Counted from the stretch's first letter, positions 1 to 14,288 are shown. The stretch is 64,000 nucleotides of DNA from Lactarius indigo (GCA_025766275.1 JAFKAC010000059.1:294030-358029), one strand, 5' to 3'. A program made the numbers and translations. The notes: generated by a model from the sequence alone, not told the origin.

Positions 1-1
1 C

Positions 2-85
2 GCAGAGAAGCGCAAAGCAGAGGGCGAGGAGGCGCTGACACCACCAGACAAGAAGGCGCGTCTGGACGAGAGCGCTGCATCATGA
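2..85 (+). CDS. C-terminal end of an unidentified protein
   Basis: Reading from base 2 gives an open frame of 27 codons ending in TGA at 83-85. The peptide is rich in Lys, Arg and Glu and ends in a PPDKKARLDESAAS tail, which resembles the charged, nuclear-localisation-like tail of many fungal proteins. No domain is visible, so the product cannot be named. It ends 68 bp before the stop of the convergent PRO2 gene. It could also be 3' untranslated sequence that happens to be open; composition and position favour a real gene end. Confidence 0.4.
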   Translation, partial: AEKRKAEGEEALTPPDKKARLDESAAS

Positions 86-152
86 TATAAGAGCTTGTTG
101 TATTTCCACGACCTACTGTATATACGTTACCACTATTACACACTTTTTTTTT

Positions 153-1704
153 TCAGAACGGTAGCTCGGCTGCTTGGATGGGTTGGTGCGTATACTGCCT
201 CTTGCCCTCCCCACTCCCAAACTCGCCCACGACGTGCCCATCCGCGCCCTGGCTCCTCAGGACATACTTGTACGTGACGAGGCCCTCGAGCCCAACAGGT
301 CCGCGCGCGTGGATCCTCCCCGTGCTGATGCCGACCTCGGCACCAAAGCCATATCGAAAACCGTCGGCGAAACGTGTGCTCGCGTTCACGAACACGCCCG
401 CCGAGTCGACACCGCGCACGAACGTGCGGCCCGCCTCGGTCGATTCCGTCACGATGCAGTCGGTGTGGTGCGAGCCGTGCGCGTTGATGTGCGCGATTGC
501 GGCGGAGAGAGACGGTACGGTACGCACGGAGAGCGTCAGCGAGAGGTGCTCGGTCGTGTAGGCGTCCGGCGTCGCTCGGGAGACGTGCCTCGCGAAGTTG
601 GCGGAAGTGCTGGTGGGGTCTAGCGCGGAGAGCGTCGGGTCGTCGCAGAGGAGCCGTACGTCGGCAGCGAGCAACGTGCGCGCCACGTCTGGCCAGATCG
701 TCCGAAGCAGGCTTTCGTGTACGAGGAGCGTCTCGACGGCATTACACGCCGCTGGATAGTCGATCTGCGCTTAAAGCCGTCAGGCCCTCAAACACCCCTT
801 ACAGTAGCGCACTACTCACTTTTGCGTCGAGCACGACGCGCTGGGCCTTTTCGCGGTCCGCGGAGGCGTCGAGGTAGATCGCGCAGAGGCCGTCCGCGTG
901 CCCCATGACGGGGATCCGCGTCGAGTGCTGGATGGAACGCACGAGCGCGTTGCTCCCGCGTGGGATGACTAGGTCGATGTACCGGTCCTGCGCGAGCAGC
1001 GCGGCGACTTCCGCGCGGGTCTCGACGGCCTGTACGAATGCAGGCGGGAGCGCGGTGCGCGCAAGGGCGGTCTGGATTGCGCGTGCGAGCGCAGCGGCGG
1101 TACGTGCGGACTCTTTGCCGCCCTTGAGGACCGCAGCGTTTCCTGGGGGGTACCATGAGTGGGAGATTTTTTTTTTTGGGTGAGAGAGATGGGAGGACGA
1201 AACCGGATTTGAGTGCGAGAGCGGCGACGTTGATGACGACTTCTGGGCGCGCTTCGAAGATGACGAGAAGGACGCCGATCGGGCACGAGATGCGGTAGAG
1301 CTCGAGGTTGTCGTGTAGCTCGCGCGCGTACGAGATCGTGCCGGTGGGGTCTGGGAGCGCGGCGATGTCGGAGACGCCTTGGAGCATCGCGTCCCATTTG
1401 TCGCCTGTGCGCAGGTCGAGGCGCTTGACGAGGGATGGCGCGAGTCGCCCTGCGGCTGCTTCGGCCTCTGCGTGCTGCTCTCTGTGCTGGTTAGCAGTGG
1501 TACCATGATTGATGCGATGAGAATGCAACGGACCGTCATGTCCTCGCCATTGGCCAACAGGATGGAGTCTTTCTTTGCCTCGAGCTCTTTTCGGATTTCG
1601 TGCAGGGCGCGAGTCCTCTCGGCGGAGTCGATGAGCTGGGAAGCCTCAAACGCAGCCCTGGCTGTTTTCGCTACTGTTTCTGTTTCTGTGCTCGTCGTGG
1701 ACAT
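153..1704 (-). CDS. PRO2: gamma-glutamyl phosphate reductase (glutamate-5-semialdehyde dehydrogenase)
   Basis: Second enzyme of proline synthesis: NADPH-dependent reduction of gamma-glutamyl phosphate to glutamate-5-semialdehyde, normally cytosolic. The coding sequence is complement(join(153..764, 821..1142, 1204..1486, 1534..1704)), four exons in phase, 462 aa, close to the family's usual 420-460. Family signatures are the LKSG-NAAVLKGGKE joint rebuilt across intron 2, the VIPRGSNALVRSIQ block, and the catalytic-cysteine block AACNAVETLLVH rebuilt just after intron 3. The three introns are 47-61 bp with GT/AG ends; the second contains an A-run. The start is the first ATG of the exon encoding MSTTSTETET. 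The gene converges on the partial gene at 2-85 and diverges from GUT1. No disruption is seen; the main uncertainty is the exact end of exon 1. Confidence 0.95.
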
Positions 1705-2388
1705 TTTGCAAGAGTCGAGGGGGGGCGATTAGATAAGATTATCGGACCAGTCCTAATTCTAGGCAAGGCTAGAACGAGCACACACGGTGCCCACCTCTAA
1801 ATCCAAAGCTGGGGCTGGGTCCAACGTGAAACCAGAACAGCAATGCGGACTTGTACAACGCAGAACATGGGACGGATCTTTCTCCCTGACGGTTGGTACG
1901 ACGTCCCCCTCTGAACGGAAATTGTGGGAAAACTTAAGTCATTACGAAAACATTTCAACACGTTAGCGTTACTTCCTTATCATCATCACCCGGGGTGTCA
2001 TCGATACGTCGGAAGCGTTGAGTTGCACAGTTCTGGCCCTACAGACTACTTAGGGCCGGGGCCTGACCCCGCTCCTTCGTCCGATCCCGCGTGCTTCGGG
2101 CATTATGATTCCGACGCCAACTTAATTATTATCAGGTGCGCATGCGCCAACCGGCAGACGGCGTCAGCGGTAGCCCCGCAAGGAGCATCAAGGAGATCAA
2201 GCTGAAAGACGATGTCACCTTTCTTTTCCGAGCACACGCCGAATGCAAGAATCAAAACAATCATATGATCCATACATACCAGCGCCTTCATAAATGGAGC
2301 AGGATCCAGCCTTCCCCGCCTTCTTTGTTCTCCCCATTCTAGCCCACAAACAAACAAAAAAACACCTAGACCAAGAGACAAAAGAGCT
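1705..2388. other. divergent promoter region of PRO2 and GUT1
   Basis: 684 bp between two divergently transcribed start codons. No coding exon is recognised. Short chance ORFs on both strands lack splice-consistent extensions. It should hold both promoters; I see no clear TATA box. Confidence 0.6.
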
Positions 2389-4425
<2,037 letters not shown>

Positions 4426-4430
4426 ACGTT

Positions 4431-4463
4431 CGAGGTCGAGGTCGAGGTCGTCGTCGTCGTCGT
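4431..4463. repeat. GAGGTC/GTC microsatellite after GUT1
   Basis: Three GAGGTC units run into a GTC trinucleotide run immediately after the GUT1 stop codon, probably within the 3' UTR. Confidence 0.8.
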
Positions 4464-6105
4464 AAATTATGGGGTCTGGGCCGGAAGAGAAGCGTCGTTG
4501 TCACAGTATCTTGTATAAAAGCGCTGGGCCAAGTGCCTGGATGTTCAAGTAGTAGGTAGGTAATTGTACTTTAGGAGGCCTCCGTTTACTGTAATACAAC
4601 ATTTTTACGGTCTGGCATTCACATTTTTTTTTTTGGCTCACACGTGCGAGCGATGCTTTTCTATGAAAGCAGTCAACGAGGCGTGCCTTGCCTGATCCTC
4701 TGCGACAATTACCAAGTAAAGGGAATTGGTCCACTTCCGCAAGGAATCTTGCTTCACCGTCTCCTTAAACGTGGTCGCATACTTGAACCGTCTCGCACAA
4801 ATGTACGTGCCCCCCCCCCCAGGGCAATGCGCGTCAGGAGACAAGCATGCATTCTAACAGAGGAACGTACTCCTGCCTCGGAAACGCGAAAGAGATACAG
4901 TTCCGCGCATAGGACTGGGCAAACAAAAGATAGAAGAGAAAAGAAGGAGCCTGATTTCGGGACATGGGAGACGCGACGCAGTCAAACAACCGTGGTTCGT
5001 GGTACGGGAGCAAAAACGCAAGTGGAACCCCTATCGATGATGATTCATAAAAACGCGGCGGTTCGAGAGCTCCCAACTCCATACCTACCTACCTACCGTC
5101 GGCACTATGCCATTCACACTTCCGGGAACAGCATACCTCTGGACTCGCGCCATGCCCGACGAGCCACGCTTCGCGTCAGGAAAATCTGCATTGCGCGACC
5201 GTCGATACATCGATGTTCTGGTACGATGCGGCTTATGAATCTAGCGGACCCGGTTGCAACCCTGCATTACATGAGCACGAATACGAACGACGGGCTGACT
5301 GATGGCCTCTATGACAATATTGGTGGATGTGTGTGTGAACGCGACCGACCCCCTATTGCTCCACGTATATGCTAACCGTGCGTTTGGGCCAGCTGGGCAG
5401 ATGAGGTAAATGCGACGCAGACGAAGGGGGCTCCAAACTGAGAGGACACCTTATTGCCATACGCCGCCCATCGCCCCAACTTCGTTACAGGGTACTCACA
5501 CGGTTTTCTTTGAGTAAAGTTCGAGCCAGTGTCACTGACCTGGGACAGTACCATGGTAAGCGCCAGTCGTCATGCCAGGACGGGGTAATGGCGACTGGGG
5601 TGGTCACATCGGTCGACAGAGGGTCAGATCCATTCACGGTCACTGGCGGACAAGCGACGATAGGAGTCCTGAGTATCGCAGGCGCCACGAAGCGAAGCGT
5701 GAACAGTCTTGCGCTTTCGCAGAACCTGCCGGACCAGGGTGCTTTTTGTATCCCGCACGGGCACGGCCATCGACGTCAGGCGCAACCGAGTTGCGGTGGA
5801 CTGGGACAATTTCATCCCCTTGGAGAGGCATGACGTGCCTCTTCCATTCGAAAACGTTGACGAAAGAGACGGTGATGTGTAAAGGGCCTGAAGTGATCTC
5901 GTCACGGTGGGTAAAAAAACAAAAAAAAACATACGCTGTCCCACTAGCTAGCAGTACTGGCATCCGAAATATATATATATATTGAATGACGTGAGGCGTT
6001 CATGGATTACTTCTAATGAAAAGTACAAAGCGAGTGAGTGGTGGAGAGTGCAAAGACAAAAACACAAAAGGTCATCGACGAAGCCACAACCACAACAAAT
6101 CGAAC
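4464..6105. other. intergenic region, no supported gene
   Basis: 1.6 kb between GUT1 and the convergent ERV1-like gene. It holds a poly-C run near 4810, a CTAC repeat near 5088, an A-rich tract near 5915 and an AT dinucleotide run near 5970. A 243-codon plus-strand ORF (4644-5375) and several minus-strand frames at 5372-5963 are open, but none shows a recognisable domain or a consistent exon chain. Confidence 0.5.
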
Positions 6106-6681
6106 TCAATCACAGCTCCCGTCCTTCGGCCCATCCTTCCACCGCTCGTCAACACGCGCGCAATCGAACGCAGGCTTGCCAAGCAGCGCATTGACCTCGT
6201 TGTGCGTCGCGCAGAGCCACGCGCCGAGCGCCGCGCGGGAGCCCACCTCGGGCGGCCGGTTGCGTATGCGCTCCCCGAGGTCGTCTGCGCAGTGTCCGCA
6301 CGGGTATAGCGTCGGTAGGGCATGTAGGAGCTGCAGCATATGCGCGCGCTGTGTGGGGCTCGGCCGCTCGGGGTAGTATGCAGCCGTCGTGTGGAGGAAG
6401 GTCCAGGTCGCGTGCCCGAGGGCTTCCGCGTCGGGCGGGCAGTGTGCGGGCCGTTGTCGTGCGACGACGTCGTGATCGTCGTGGTCGTGCGCAGAAGCGG
6501 CCGATGCGGTCGCGGTCGCGATGGCGGTCGCTAGAGAGGGAGAGGAAGCATCGTTGGGCTTTTTTGAGGAGGAGGGCGGTTTCCAGTTCCGGAAAGAGGT
6601 GCAGATCTTGCATGGCTTTCCGTCTGGTCCGAGGACCATCCCGGGCGGGAGGGGGGTACCGCCTGTTTTGCTGCTGCTCAT
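6106..6681 (-). CDS. ERV1: FAD-linked sulfhydryl oxidase, ERV1/ALR family
   Basis: Single-exon gene, 191 aa. In this family the enzyme reoxidises Mia40 in the mitochondrial intermembrane space and passes electrons to cytochrome c or oxygen, using FAD and a CxxC redox centre. Visible signatures are the N-terminal GPDGKPCKICTSFRNW block, a poorly conserved Ala/Asp/His-rich linker, the LGHATWTFLHTTAAYYPE start of the helical FAD domain, the redox motif YPCGHC, and the C-terminal HNEVNALLGKPAFDC and VDERWKDG blocks. The start at 6681 (MSSSKTGG) is preferred over an upstream in-frame ATG at 6729 because the conserved region begins soon after it. The linker suits the mitochondrial ERV1/ALR form better than ER-located ERV2. 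It converges on GUT1 and no intron is needed. Confidence 0.92.
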   Translation of the reverse strand: MSSSKTGGTPLPPGMVLGPDGKPCKICTSFRNWKPPSSSKKPNDASSPSLATAIATATASAASAHDHDDHDVVARQRPAHCPPDAEALGHATWTFLHTTAAYYPERPSPTQRAHMLQLLHALPTLYPCGHCADDLGERIRNRPPEVGSRAALGAWLCATHNEVNALLGKPAFDCARVDERWKDGPKDGSCD

Positions 6682-8325
6682 CGTTCGTTGGTTGTCCGTC
6701 GCAGAGCAAAAAGAAACGCGACACCTCAAGGCCTTAAGCTCCGGAGTCCCGTTCCGCCGGGCCGTCGGCAGACTCTCTGTATCTCGGAGTTAAAGGCCGG
6801 ACGGACGACGTCTTGAGTTACCAGTACCGGAAGGTCGTCTGCCTTATCGTATCGTAAGTGACCCACCAAATCTGAGGTCTGTGACTTATAGCACACGTTC
6901 ATGTGGACTCTACTCCGATCATCTCGGATGAACGTTCGACGAACGACGGCGTTGCATTACCCATTCCGGCGAAACCACAACGACTACTGTATGTCCATCT
7001 CCATATCCGGGTCCAGGCCTCATCATGAGGTGTCTTCTTGTTATTCCGTACTTAAGATAAGACGAAGTACAGGCCCTCTCTACGCACCGAGCCACTCAAA
7101 CGGTACGACCGACCCAGTTTTTGTCCTTGACATGCTGCGGAATACCCTTTCCGGTGACATACTTTCTCGTCGACTGAATAGAGGCCCATTCTATCGTTCT
7201 TCGTGGCACCATCGATGACATTCGACCAACAGGTGTGCTGGTCATTACGCAATCAGAAGAGCGGGAGAACGGTAACAGACGTTCTGGAGCCGATAAGACC
7301 CGTACTGATAACGGGGGGTGTGCGAGAAGCCCCGATGCTCCTAGCCCGCTCAAAACGAAGAATCGGGAGGTCATTCGAGTTTCAAAGGGCCGCGAAGACA
7401 AGACGGCCTAAGGGGCGAGGAGGGGGCAAACCTAGACGCTTAGACTGGCATTGGCAAGCGAGTAAGAGGGAAAGTCCGGTGAGACGCCACACTTCAAATC
7501 CTGTCTCCCCGCGGTGGTGTCCTGTCCGGATGTGCGGCTTTTCAGAAAAGGGGACGGGTGAGAGATAGAAGGAGCCCTCCAGAACTTGGGATTTTAATGG
7601 CGGCTGTAGAAGGGGATTTTTTATCATTCGATTTCAAACGGGTATTGCCACTTGAGTGACCTCTCATTGAAATGAACAGCGCCCGTTCACGGTAGAACAG
7701 TACTTGCTCGGAATTTGGGAGGAAAAAGCATGACCCCGAGTCTCGATTGGAAAGTGCAGTGGTTGAAAATGGGACTGCGAGGGTACACGGCGGGCGCTTG
7801 TATAATGATCCGAGTATTTGGCGCACACTCTCAGCCATGGCGATTTTGATGTGTGGGGGGACAATTGCTCCAGCGGATTAATTCTTGGCGAGTTGGAGAA
7901 GATGATCTTCTCTCGTCATTATAGTGGATCTCAAAGAGAAGTCCTCTGATGAGCTCCCACGATAGACGTTTTGAACTCGGTTTGAATCTTGGTTTGAATT
8001 TCGCGGTTCTCCATCTTCCCCGAATTCTGAATCGCCGTCGTCTCCGTACCCCCCCGAAGCACACCGCTGGCACTGAGGCCTGAGGCTTCATGAAGACGTG
8101 GATAAGACGTGTATTTTTGGGGTGGTAAGAGAGGAGGAGGTTACGGACGCCTGGGCCAGGGCCAGTGAGGACCTTCGCAGTCACGGCAGTGAATTGGGAA
8201 AAGGGGATGCAAGCGGAACATTTCACCGCAATTCGGATACCCACGCAGTCCTCCTTGTTACCCATATAATATTCTCGACTAGAGCATGACATGCCCCACT
8301 CTCCCCCAACGTTCACAAAACATCC
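6682..8325. other. divergent intergenic region between ERV1 and the ZIP gene
   Basis: 1.6 kb. ORFs of 60-161 codons on both strands show no domain, coding bias or splice-consistent partner exons. A TATA-like TATAATATT at 8265-8273, about 55 bp before the ZIP start codon, is a plausible promoter element for that gene. Confidence 0.5.
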
Positions 8326-9725
8326 ATGTCAGACGCCTCCCCCAACTGTGGTTCTGGCGGTGGTGCCACGACCTACACTGGCCTTCGCATTGCGTCCGTC
8401 TTCATTGTTTGGTTCGGCAGCACTATTGGCTCCACCTTCCCCATCATCGCACGCCGCTCCAGCTTTATTTCTCTTCCTCACAGCGTTTTTGAGTAGGTGT
8501 CCTTTCCTCCCCCTCCCCCTTTTTTTTTTCCTTCTCCCATTCTTACGGCTCTCCCCGATTCAGCTTTGCAAAATATTTTGGTTCAGGCGTCATCATCGCA
8601 ACCGCATTCATCCACCTCCTCAGCCCCGCTATCGACGAACTCACCTCACCGTGCTTAGGACCCGCCTGGAAAGCATACGTGAGTACTCTCCCCCCTCGAT
8701 TGTGTCCCTTCCTGATGAACGTCCCCCCCCCCCCCCCCCCTCAGCCCTATGCTCTAGCACTTGCCCTTCTCTCTGCCTTCTTTATATTCACCGTCGAGCT
8801 GTTCGCCTTCCGGATTGGCACTGCCAAGCTCAAGAAGCTCGGGATTCGCCATGGTAGTTCCCACCCCCTCCCCCCCTTCCCCGCGTCGTGCTGATCGTTA
8901 CCCCTGACACCCAGATGCGCACGGACACCACGCGGGTGGCGTGCTTGCCCATGGCCCAGAGGCCAGCCCTGTACCTGGCCCAACGTCGTCCGTTGCTCCA
9001 GACGTGGAAAGCATACATCTCGAGAAGGACTCGGAAGCAAGCCGCGCCGTCAAGCGTGTGGACGACGGTGGACACGTCACGACGGTGTCAGACGAGAGCG
9101 TGATGGCTCAACTGATCGGCGTCGGCATCCTCGAATTTGGTGTCATTCTGCATAGGTTCGTAATACTTACGGCTCTCCGAAGGGAGTTGAGCGAACTGTA
9201 TGCTGCAGCGTCTTGATCGGCCTCACCCTGGCTGTAGATGAGGATTTTAAGGTGCTCTTCGTTGTCATCGTCTTCCATCGTACGTATATGTCCTTCTTTT
9301 TAAATAAACTTTCTCTCCCGCGGCTCCAGAACGATTGCTGATCTATGACTCCTTCGTAAACAGAAACGTTCGAAGGCCTCGGTATTGGCTCCAGGCTCGC
9401 ATATCTGGAGCTCCCTCCGAAGTATCGCATCGTGCCTGTGTTCGCTGCCTTCCTCTACGGGATCACGACTCCGCTGGGCATCGCCGTGGGCCTTGGCGTG
9501 CGTACGACTTACAATCCGGGATCGACCCATGCGACGGCCGTCTCGGGCATCCTCGACGCTATTAGCGCCGGGATTCTTATGTACACGGGGTTCGTCGAGC
9601 TTCTCGCACACGAATTCCTGTTCAGCCGCGAGATGCGCGAGGCGAGCACCGGGAAGCTCTTGTATGCGCTCAGTTGCGTCTTACTCGGCTGTGGTCTCAT
9701 GGCCCTCCTCGGCAAGTGGGCTTGA
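8326..9725 (+). CDS. ZIP-family zinc (Zn2+/Fe2+) transporter
   Basis: Membrane transporter moving zinc into the cytosol, ZRT1/ZRT2-like. The coding sequence is join(8326..8492, 8564..8678, 8745..8853, 8915..9155, 9209..9279, 9364..9725), six exons in phase, 354 aa, the usual size. Visible are the N-terminal membrane helices, the KYFGSGVIIATAFIHLL helix (exon 2), a cytoplasmic His-rich loop DAHGHHAGG (exon 4), the metal-binding helix HSVLIGLTLAV completed across intron 4, and the FHQTFEGLGIGSRL helix completed across intron 5, followed by three further hydrophobic segments. Intron 2 contains a long C-run next to its acceptor. Functional copies need the His and Glu residues in the two metal-binding helices, and they are present. 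ZRT1-like versus ZRT2-like cannot be settled from the sequence alone. Confidence 0.95.
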
Positions 9726-11395
9726 AGGGGGAGATGTTTTGGGAGCAATTATGACACGGACAGACGGAAGTATAATCAATCTGACAATAGTGCGTGCACT
9801 ACGGAGGATACTACTTTATTTAGATATTTTAGCATGTTATTGTTTTGTATGCACATGGCTGCTCTGTACCATCACGCCAAGTAATACTCTGCGTCGTATC
9901 GAGGGGGAAACCTGATAACCGATGGGATGATACGTGATGGATAGGATTGGGGGGGGTGGCAGCTGGACGTAAACCGGAAGCAAACCGTATCAAATAATAC
10001 ATCTCTGATGGAAGAGCCACCGATCAGTGCAAAGAAGGAAATAACGATGTACCCTCCCGGCCAAACCTCTCTCCCCCGATGACTGTTAGGGTTTCGATCC
10101 ACCCCACCCCTCACTGGTGCGGTACTCCCACCGCTGTCAACAGCCCCATAAGGAAGGGTGTTCCCATTGTACCCCCCCTCCTTTTACAGCACACGCTACC
10201 GTAAGTTACTGTCGCAGTATAATGCCAGCAAGTCGCCGTGTTGACGCGATCAATCACGGACAGTCCAATTAATTAAAAAATATCCATTGGCTAGCATTCT
10301 CGTGCCTGCCTTCATGTTGTTCACCAAGGTTGGTCGGCGCACGGCGACGAATCACGCGGGGTTGATCACGAGTGGGGACAACCAGTGGAGCAAGACCGGA
10401 CTGGTGTGGGGACTCGGAGGGGCTCCTATATGCCGCAAGGAAGCGATCTCCCCCCCCGAACGTTTTGATCGATGGATCGATTCGGATGGGGACCACGAGG
10501 CAGCACTGTCAGGCGACGTGCTTTGCGCAGGGTGTGTACCGTGCACATGTGAGTGCGTGTGCCGCATGCGCCGTGAATGACCCCCCCCCCCTAAACACGA
10601 AGCAAAAATTAGCGCGTCTGTGTGCTGTTGCCGGTCTGTCCGAAAGAAAGAAAGACCTCCGGCCCTGTAGTGCGCTCTACCTAAGGGGGGTATTTTGCCT
10701 TTCACGAGACCACCACAGTCTTGGGACGAAGAATCGCTTTTTCCTATTTTTCTCCTCGGGTTTGCCATAGGCTCGTGGCCCGACCAACCGCATCGCATGT
10801 TTTCGCAATTTAACGGTCGGTCACTGGGCTGGTCTAGGTTTGCAAAGCAAAACGGTGTCCGTCGGCCTAAGGGGGGGAGGGCGTACTTGGTCTGGCCCTA
10901 CGAGCCCGGAAGAACCGGACGCTGATACCGTAACGAGCCTGTACACGTTTCCAGGCCTGTAATAGTCGGGCCAGGCCAATGGCGGAATTTGTTCTGCCAG
11001 AGGCGAATGGGTGTGTGGCTGCGATCGCAGTGTCTTCGCAATGCGCTGTTTCGCCGGTCTCAGTTTCGGTGATAACGGGCCTTTTTTGGGTCTGGTATGC
11101 CGGTTGATGCTTGTTTATTGTTCATTTGTGACCGAATAATGAGAAATGACCGGCACGCATCGAGGCCCGGGCCTCGGCTCTCTGCCTGTGATGAGATAAG
11201 GAGCGTGTACCGCATCGGTGACCAAAGCTTGTATCGTTTTATCTATTGGGCCAGCTAGAGTCTAGGGACATGCCGGGAACCACACAATATGTACTTCAAT
11301 TCTCGTCGTCAGAAACAACAACAGTACTTGACGACCGCTTCGACAAATAAACACCGGTTTCGAAGATGCCCATGGACGTTCTTACCGCCTTTACC
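9726..11395. other. intergenic region, no supported gene
   Basis: 1.67 kb between the ends of two convergent genes. Homopolymer C/G runs occur near 9950, 10175, 10450 and 10578. Short ORFs are present on both strands without recognisable motifs. I see no RNA gene. Confidence 0.5.
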
Positions 11396-12540
11396 TCAAG
11401 ACGTCGAAGTCCACGTTACACTAGAGATGATGATCGTGTTCGCGGAAGTAATGCCAAGTGTCTTCGTAGAGCCTTCGAAGGCTAGGTTTTTGGTAAAATG
11501 CCCGTAAGTTGGAATCTAGGGGAAATTTCATGGAAGCACACTCACGAATGAACTAGTCGTGCCATTCAATTGAAAGGATGTCAATTGCAAAGTTTTAAAG
11601 ATACGAGAGAAAAAAAAACACACGTAGCCAACGAAATCTTTGCCCGAGTAGTCGTTTTCATAAAAGACAATACGGTCGTCGTTGTAGCTCGCGAATTTTC
11701 CCTTGGTAAGATCCGAGAGCTTCTTGAAATGCAGCGTACCCTTGACATCTTGAGCTTGGGCGTTAGCAAAAAGAGAAAGATGTTCCCGAGAGCATAAAAA
11801 ATATGTACTCACCAACGTCGAAATACTTGTTTACGGTGCTCGCCAAAGTCAAGGTCACCTTCTGGGAAATCGCACCAGCGGTGAGTGTAATCTTGGCTTC
11901 GGAGGTTTTCTTGTAGATTGATACGTTGGCGGAGCCAGAATCAATATCTGTCCAATTTCCATCTCTGCCGTTTGCGGTGTAGGAGACCATGTCAGTCGCG
12001 TCAACCGCTTTATCCTGTAATCAATCAAAAGTTTTTTCGTCAAGCCAAGCGGCGGAAAATGTGGGGGACAAAACTGCGTACGGGGTCTTCGCCAATGAAC
12101 TGTCGCAATAGCACTCAGTAATTAGTGAACTCATAAATAGGAACAACATGCGGCGAACCTCAGCATAGGTTTCACTCTCTTCCGAGGTGTAGAACTTGAT
12201 ACGGACGTAGGTAGTCCCATTCTCCACGACTTTGAGGACCTTAGCCTTGACGCTTCCGACCATGTCCGAGACCGCATCGTAGTAGAAGATACCGTCGGGG
12301 TCTTCATGATGCCACAAAAGCAAAAATGCGTTACCATGAAATGCTATCGCAATTGTAAACAAAGTAAAGGAAAACAAACGCACCTTTGCCGATATAGGCG
12401 TTATCGGTGAACTCTTTGCCAATTTCTGGAATTTCAACTCTGAGAGCCCGGTGAACCGTACCATAGTCCGTGGTATTCTTAAAGAAGAGGGCCGCTGAAG
12501 CCGTAGCGTGCTTGTATTTCTTCGTGGGGTTTGGAGCCAT
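11396..12540 (-). CDS. protein of unknown function, six exons
   Basis: I do not recognise this protein. A consistent exon chain exists: complement(join(11396..11515, 11624..11748, 11813..12014, 12082..12099, 12159..12301, 12384..12540)), 254 aa, phase kept at every junction. Exon 4 in gene order is an 18-nt microexon (FIGEDP). The product is soluble-looking, with no signal peptide or membrane segment, and rich in Lys, Asp, Thr and Ser in alternating beta-like strands (VSIYKKTSEAKITLTAG, GTLHFKKLSDLTKGKF), which suggests a beta-sandwich. The start is the ATG at 12540 (MAPNPTKKYK), about 60 bp downstream of a TATA box. The last exon is the least certain because an alternative acceptor lies inside the final intron. 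Confidence 0.7.
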
Positions 12541-13477
12541 GCTTGCTATGTGTAACGAAGGGGACAATTGCTAAGTTGGTAACACTCTTCGTGGGCTCTT
12601 TATAGTGCGCTTGCCTCCCCAAGTCCTAAGCCTTCAGCCCATCTTTTTCCAGTCTGAGTCTCCCAGGCAGGCATACTGTAGACACCGAGAAGCGATACCG
12701 AGAGTGTTCCGAGAGTATTCCGAGAAGCAAATGTATTTTTGAGCTGCGCAAGGTTGTCCAGGACGTCGTTGGTTTTCTTTAATCAGAAAAACCCGGATCA
12801 TGCATACTTCCTGGCTTCTGTGAGTGAGTATATGTCTGCCAGGTGTGTCAATGGAAGTGAGATCTGGGGTCGCGTCAAGTTTGAACGTTTGAACAGCCTC
12901 ATCACCAAGCTGAGTCAGCGTGTGAATCGAACATGAGCGTACGAGCACTGATACTGTCACGACTAGGCGTTCGTATTTTTTTCCATGTCAGTGCATACAC
13001 TCTTGTTCATTTATCAGATAAAATTGGGTATGAAATATTGGATGTTGTGTAGTACAATGAGCGCCTTACTACGCCGCTCGTCTGAACCCCAATACTAGTA
13101 CTAATCAAAATGGTAACTTACCACAGAGCAGTGCGACTACGTTGCTACGGAGCCAAGGTCCTGTCATGGTGCATAGTAGATGGTCTGTCTTGCTCCACAA
13201 CTATTAATCAGGGTGTGCCCCGGGAAACGATGATCTCAGGCAGGCGCGGGCTCACTCGGGTTTGGTCAGTCCAAAATAGTGATCGCTTCCTGGGCGCTCC
13301 ATGTCATTTCCGAAATTTCAGGAAATACCCCAGCACCTGACGTTCTTCTCTGACTATCGAGCTCCACAGCGATATCACTACCTGCAGGTACCACATCACC
13401 CGGCATTTATTTCGCTATCTGGTTAGTTCACGACTTTGACAGCTAGCTTTTGTATCGATGGGCCTGCGGTTCTAAGG
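12541..13477. other. intergenic region, nothing recognised
   Basis: About 0.94 kb between the upstream end of the 254-aa gene and the left edge of the dispersed repeat. Apart from the TATA box it contains only short ORFs without motifs. Confidence 0.5.
12599..12604 (-). promoter_or_regulatory. TATA box of the 11396-12540 gene
   Basis: TATAAA on the minus strand, 59 bp before the start codon at 12540, a normal position for a fungal core promoter. Confidence 0.55.
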
Positions 13478-14288
13478 AATTCTTGGGCGCAGACGAGAAG
13501 ACCCCCCTTCCATCTTTTCTGGCGAGGGAAGGGTCGCCTCGCAGTCAAGGTAGTCTTCTCGCCAGGAAGTCAATGCAACACTGTGGTACGTCATCTAGAG
13601 TTCCTTGCGATATTGACCGTCTGCTAGGTCAAGTCTCCCACTGCGTACCTTTCAGAGACGACGCCGGTACGGCACCTTCCCCGGCAATTCCGGCCACCGG
13701 GGGACTTATCACCGTTTCCTGGTCGCGCTCCACAGTTCTATAAATCGTAATCACTTCGTTTGATGCTGATCGGGTAGAGTACCCTAATTTATCCGGTGGT
13801 CAGACTTTTTTTCTCGGCATCGAAATAGCAATGTACCAACTTGAGCGTATTCGGGGACCTTGCTTGCGGGAGTTACTGGCCCTATCCATCGACGTTAATT
13901 AATCAAGGTGGGTGGTTCGGAAAGGCTGCGGAACCAGGCGGAGGTCAAGTAGGCCGGCATGAGAAATGGGGAACAGGCTTTATTATTGCCGCGAAGCGAT
14001 CAGAAATGTGGAGAGTGCTGTCGTCATCATGGGTCAGAAGAGCGTCGCAAGACAACACGGCGCAAATTGTTACCAAATTTGTAATTTTATTAGCTCGGTC
14101 CTCCTTGCATATCGCGTTTGGGCAGCCCTCCTCAACCCCTCCTTGAGATCCTCGATCGACCGCAGCTAACTTTGGCGAGACATGTCGGTTCAGTGCGTTA
14201 TCTTGCGTGTCCCATATGTTCTCCATCTTCGTTAGCACGTCATGGCTTCGCGCGTCCGGCTCCGCTTTTCTATCATAGCATCGATGTA
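13478..14288. repeat. dispersed repeat, copy 1
   Basis: A segment of about 0.8 kb that recurs at 41941-43201. Both copies begin abruptly at AATTCTTGGGCGCAGACGAG with unrelated sequence before it, and they stay alignable through CATCGATGTA, after which copy 2 runs into a copia LTR. The copies differ by scattered substitutions and small indels, and copy 2 carries an extra 437 bp. The decayed minus-strand ORF at 13945-14663 overlaps its right half. Confidence 0.8.

Noticed and set aside
4644..5375. 243-codon plus-strand ORF between GUT1 and ERV1
   Set aside because: It reads through a poly-C run and a CTAC repeat, has no domain or plausible composition, and lies where untranslated and intergenic sequence is expected. 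Probably open by chance.
5372..5963. Possible minus-strand gene (for example ITSGPLHITVSFVNVFEWKR)
   Set aside because: Some stretches look protein-like, but no chain of exons with consistent phase and no known motif could be built.
7831..8316. 161-codon minus-strand ORF upstream of the ZIP gene
   Set aside because: It overlaps the ZIP promoter region, has an unusual composition and no motif; treated as chance.
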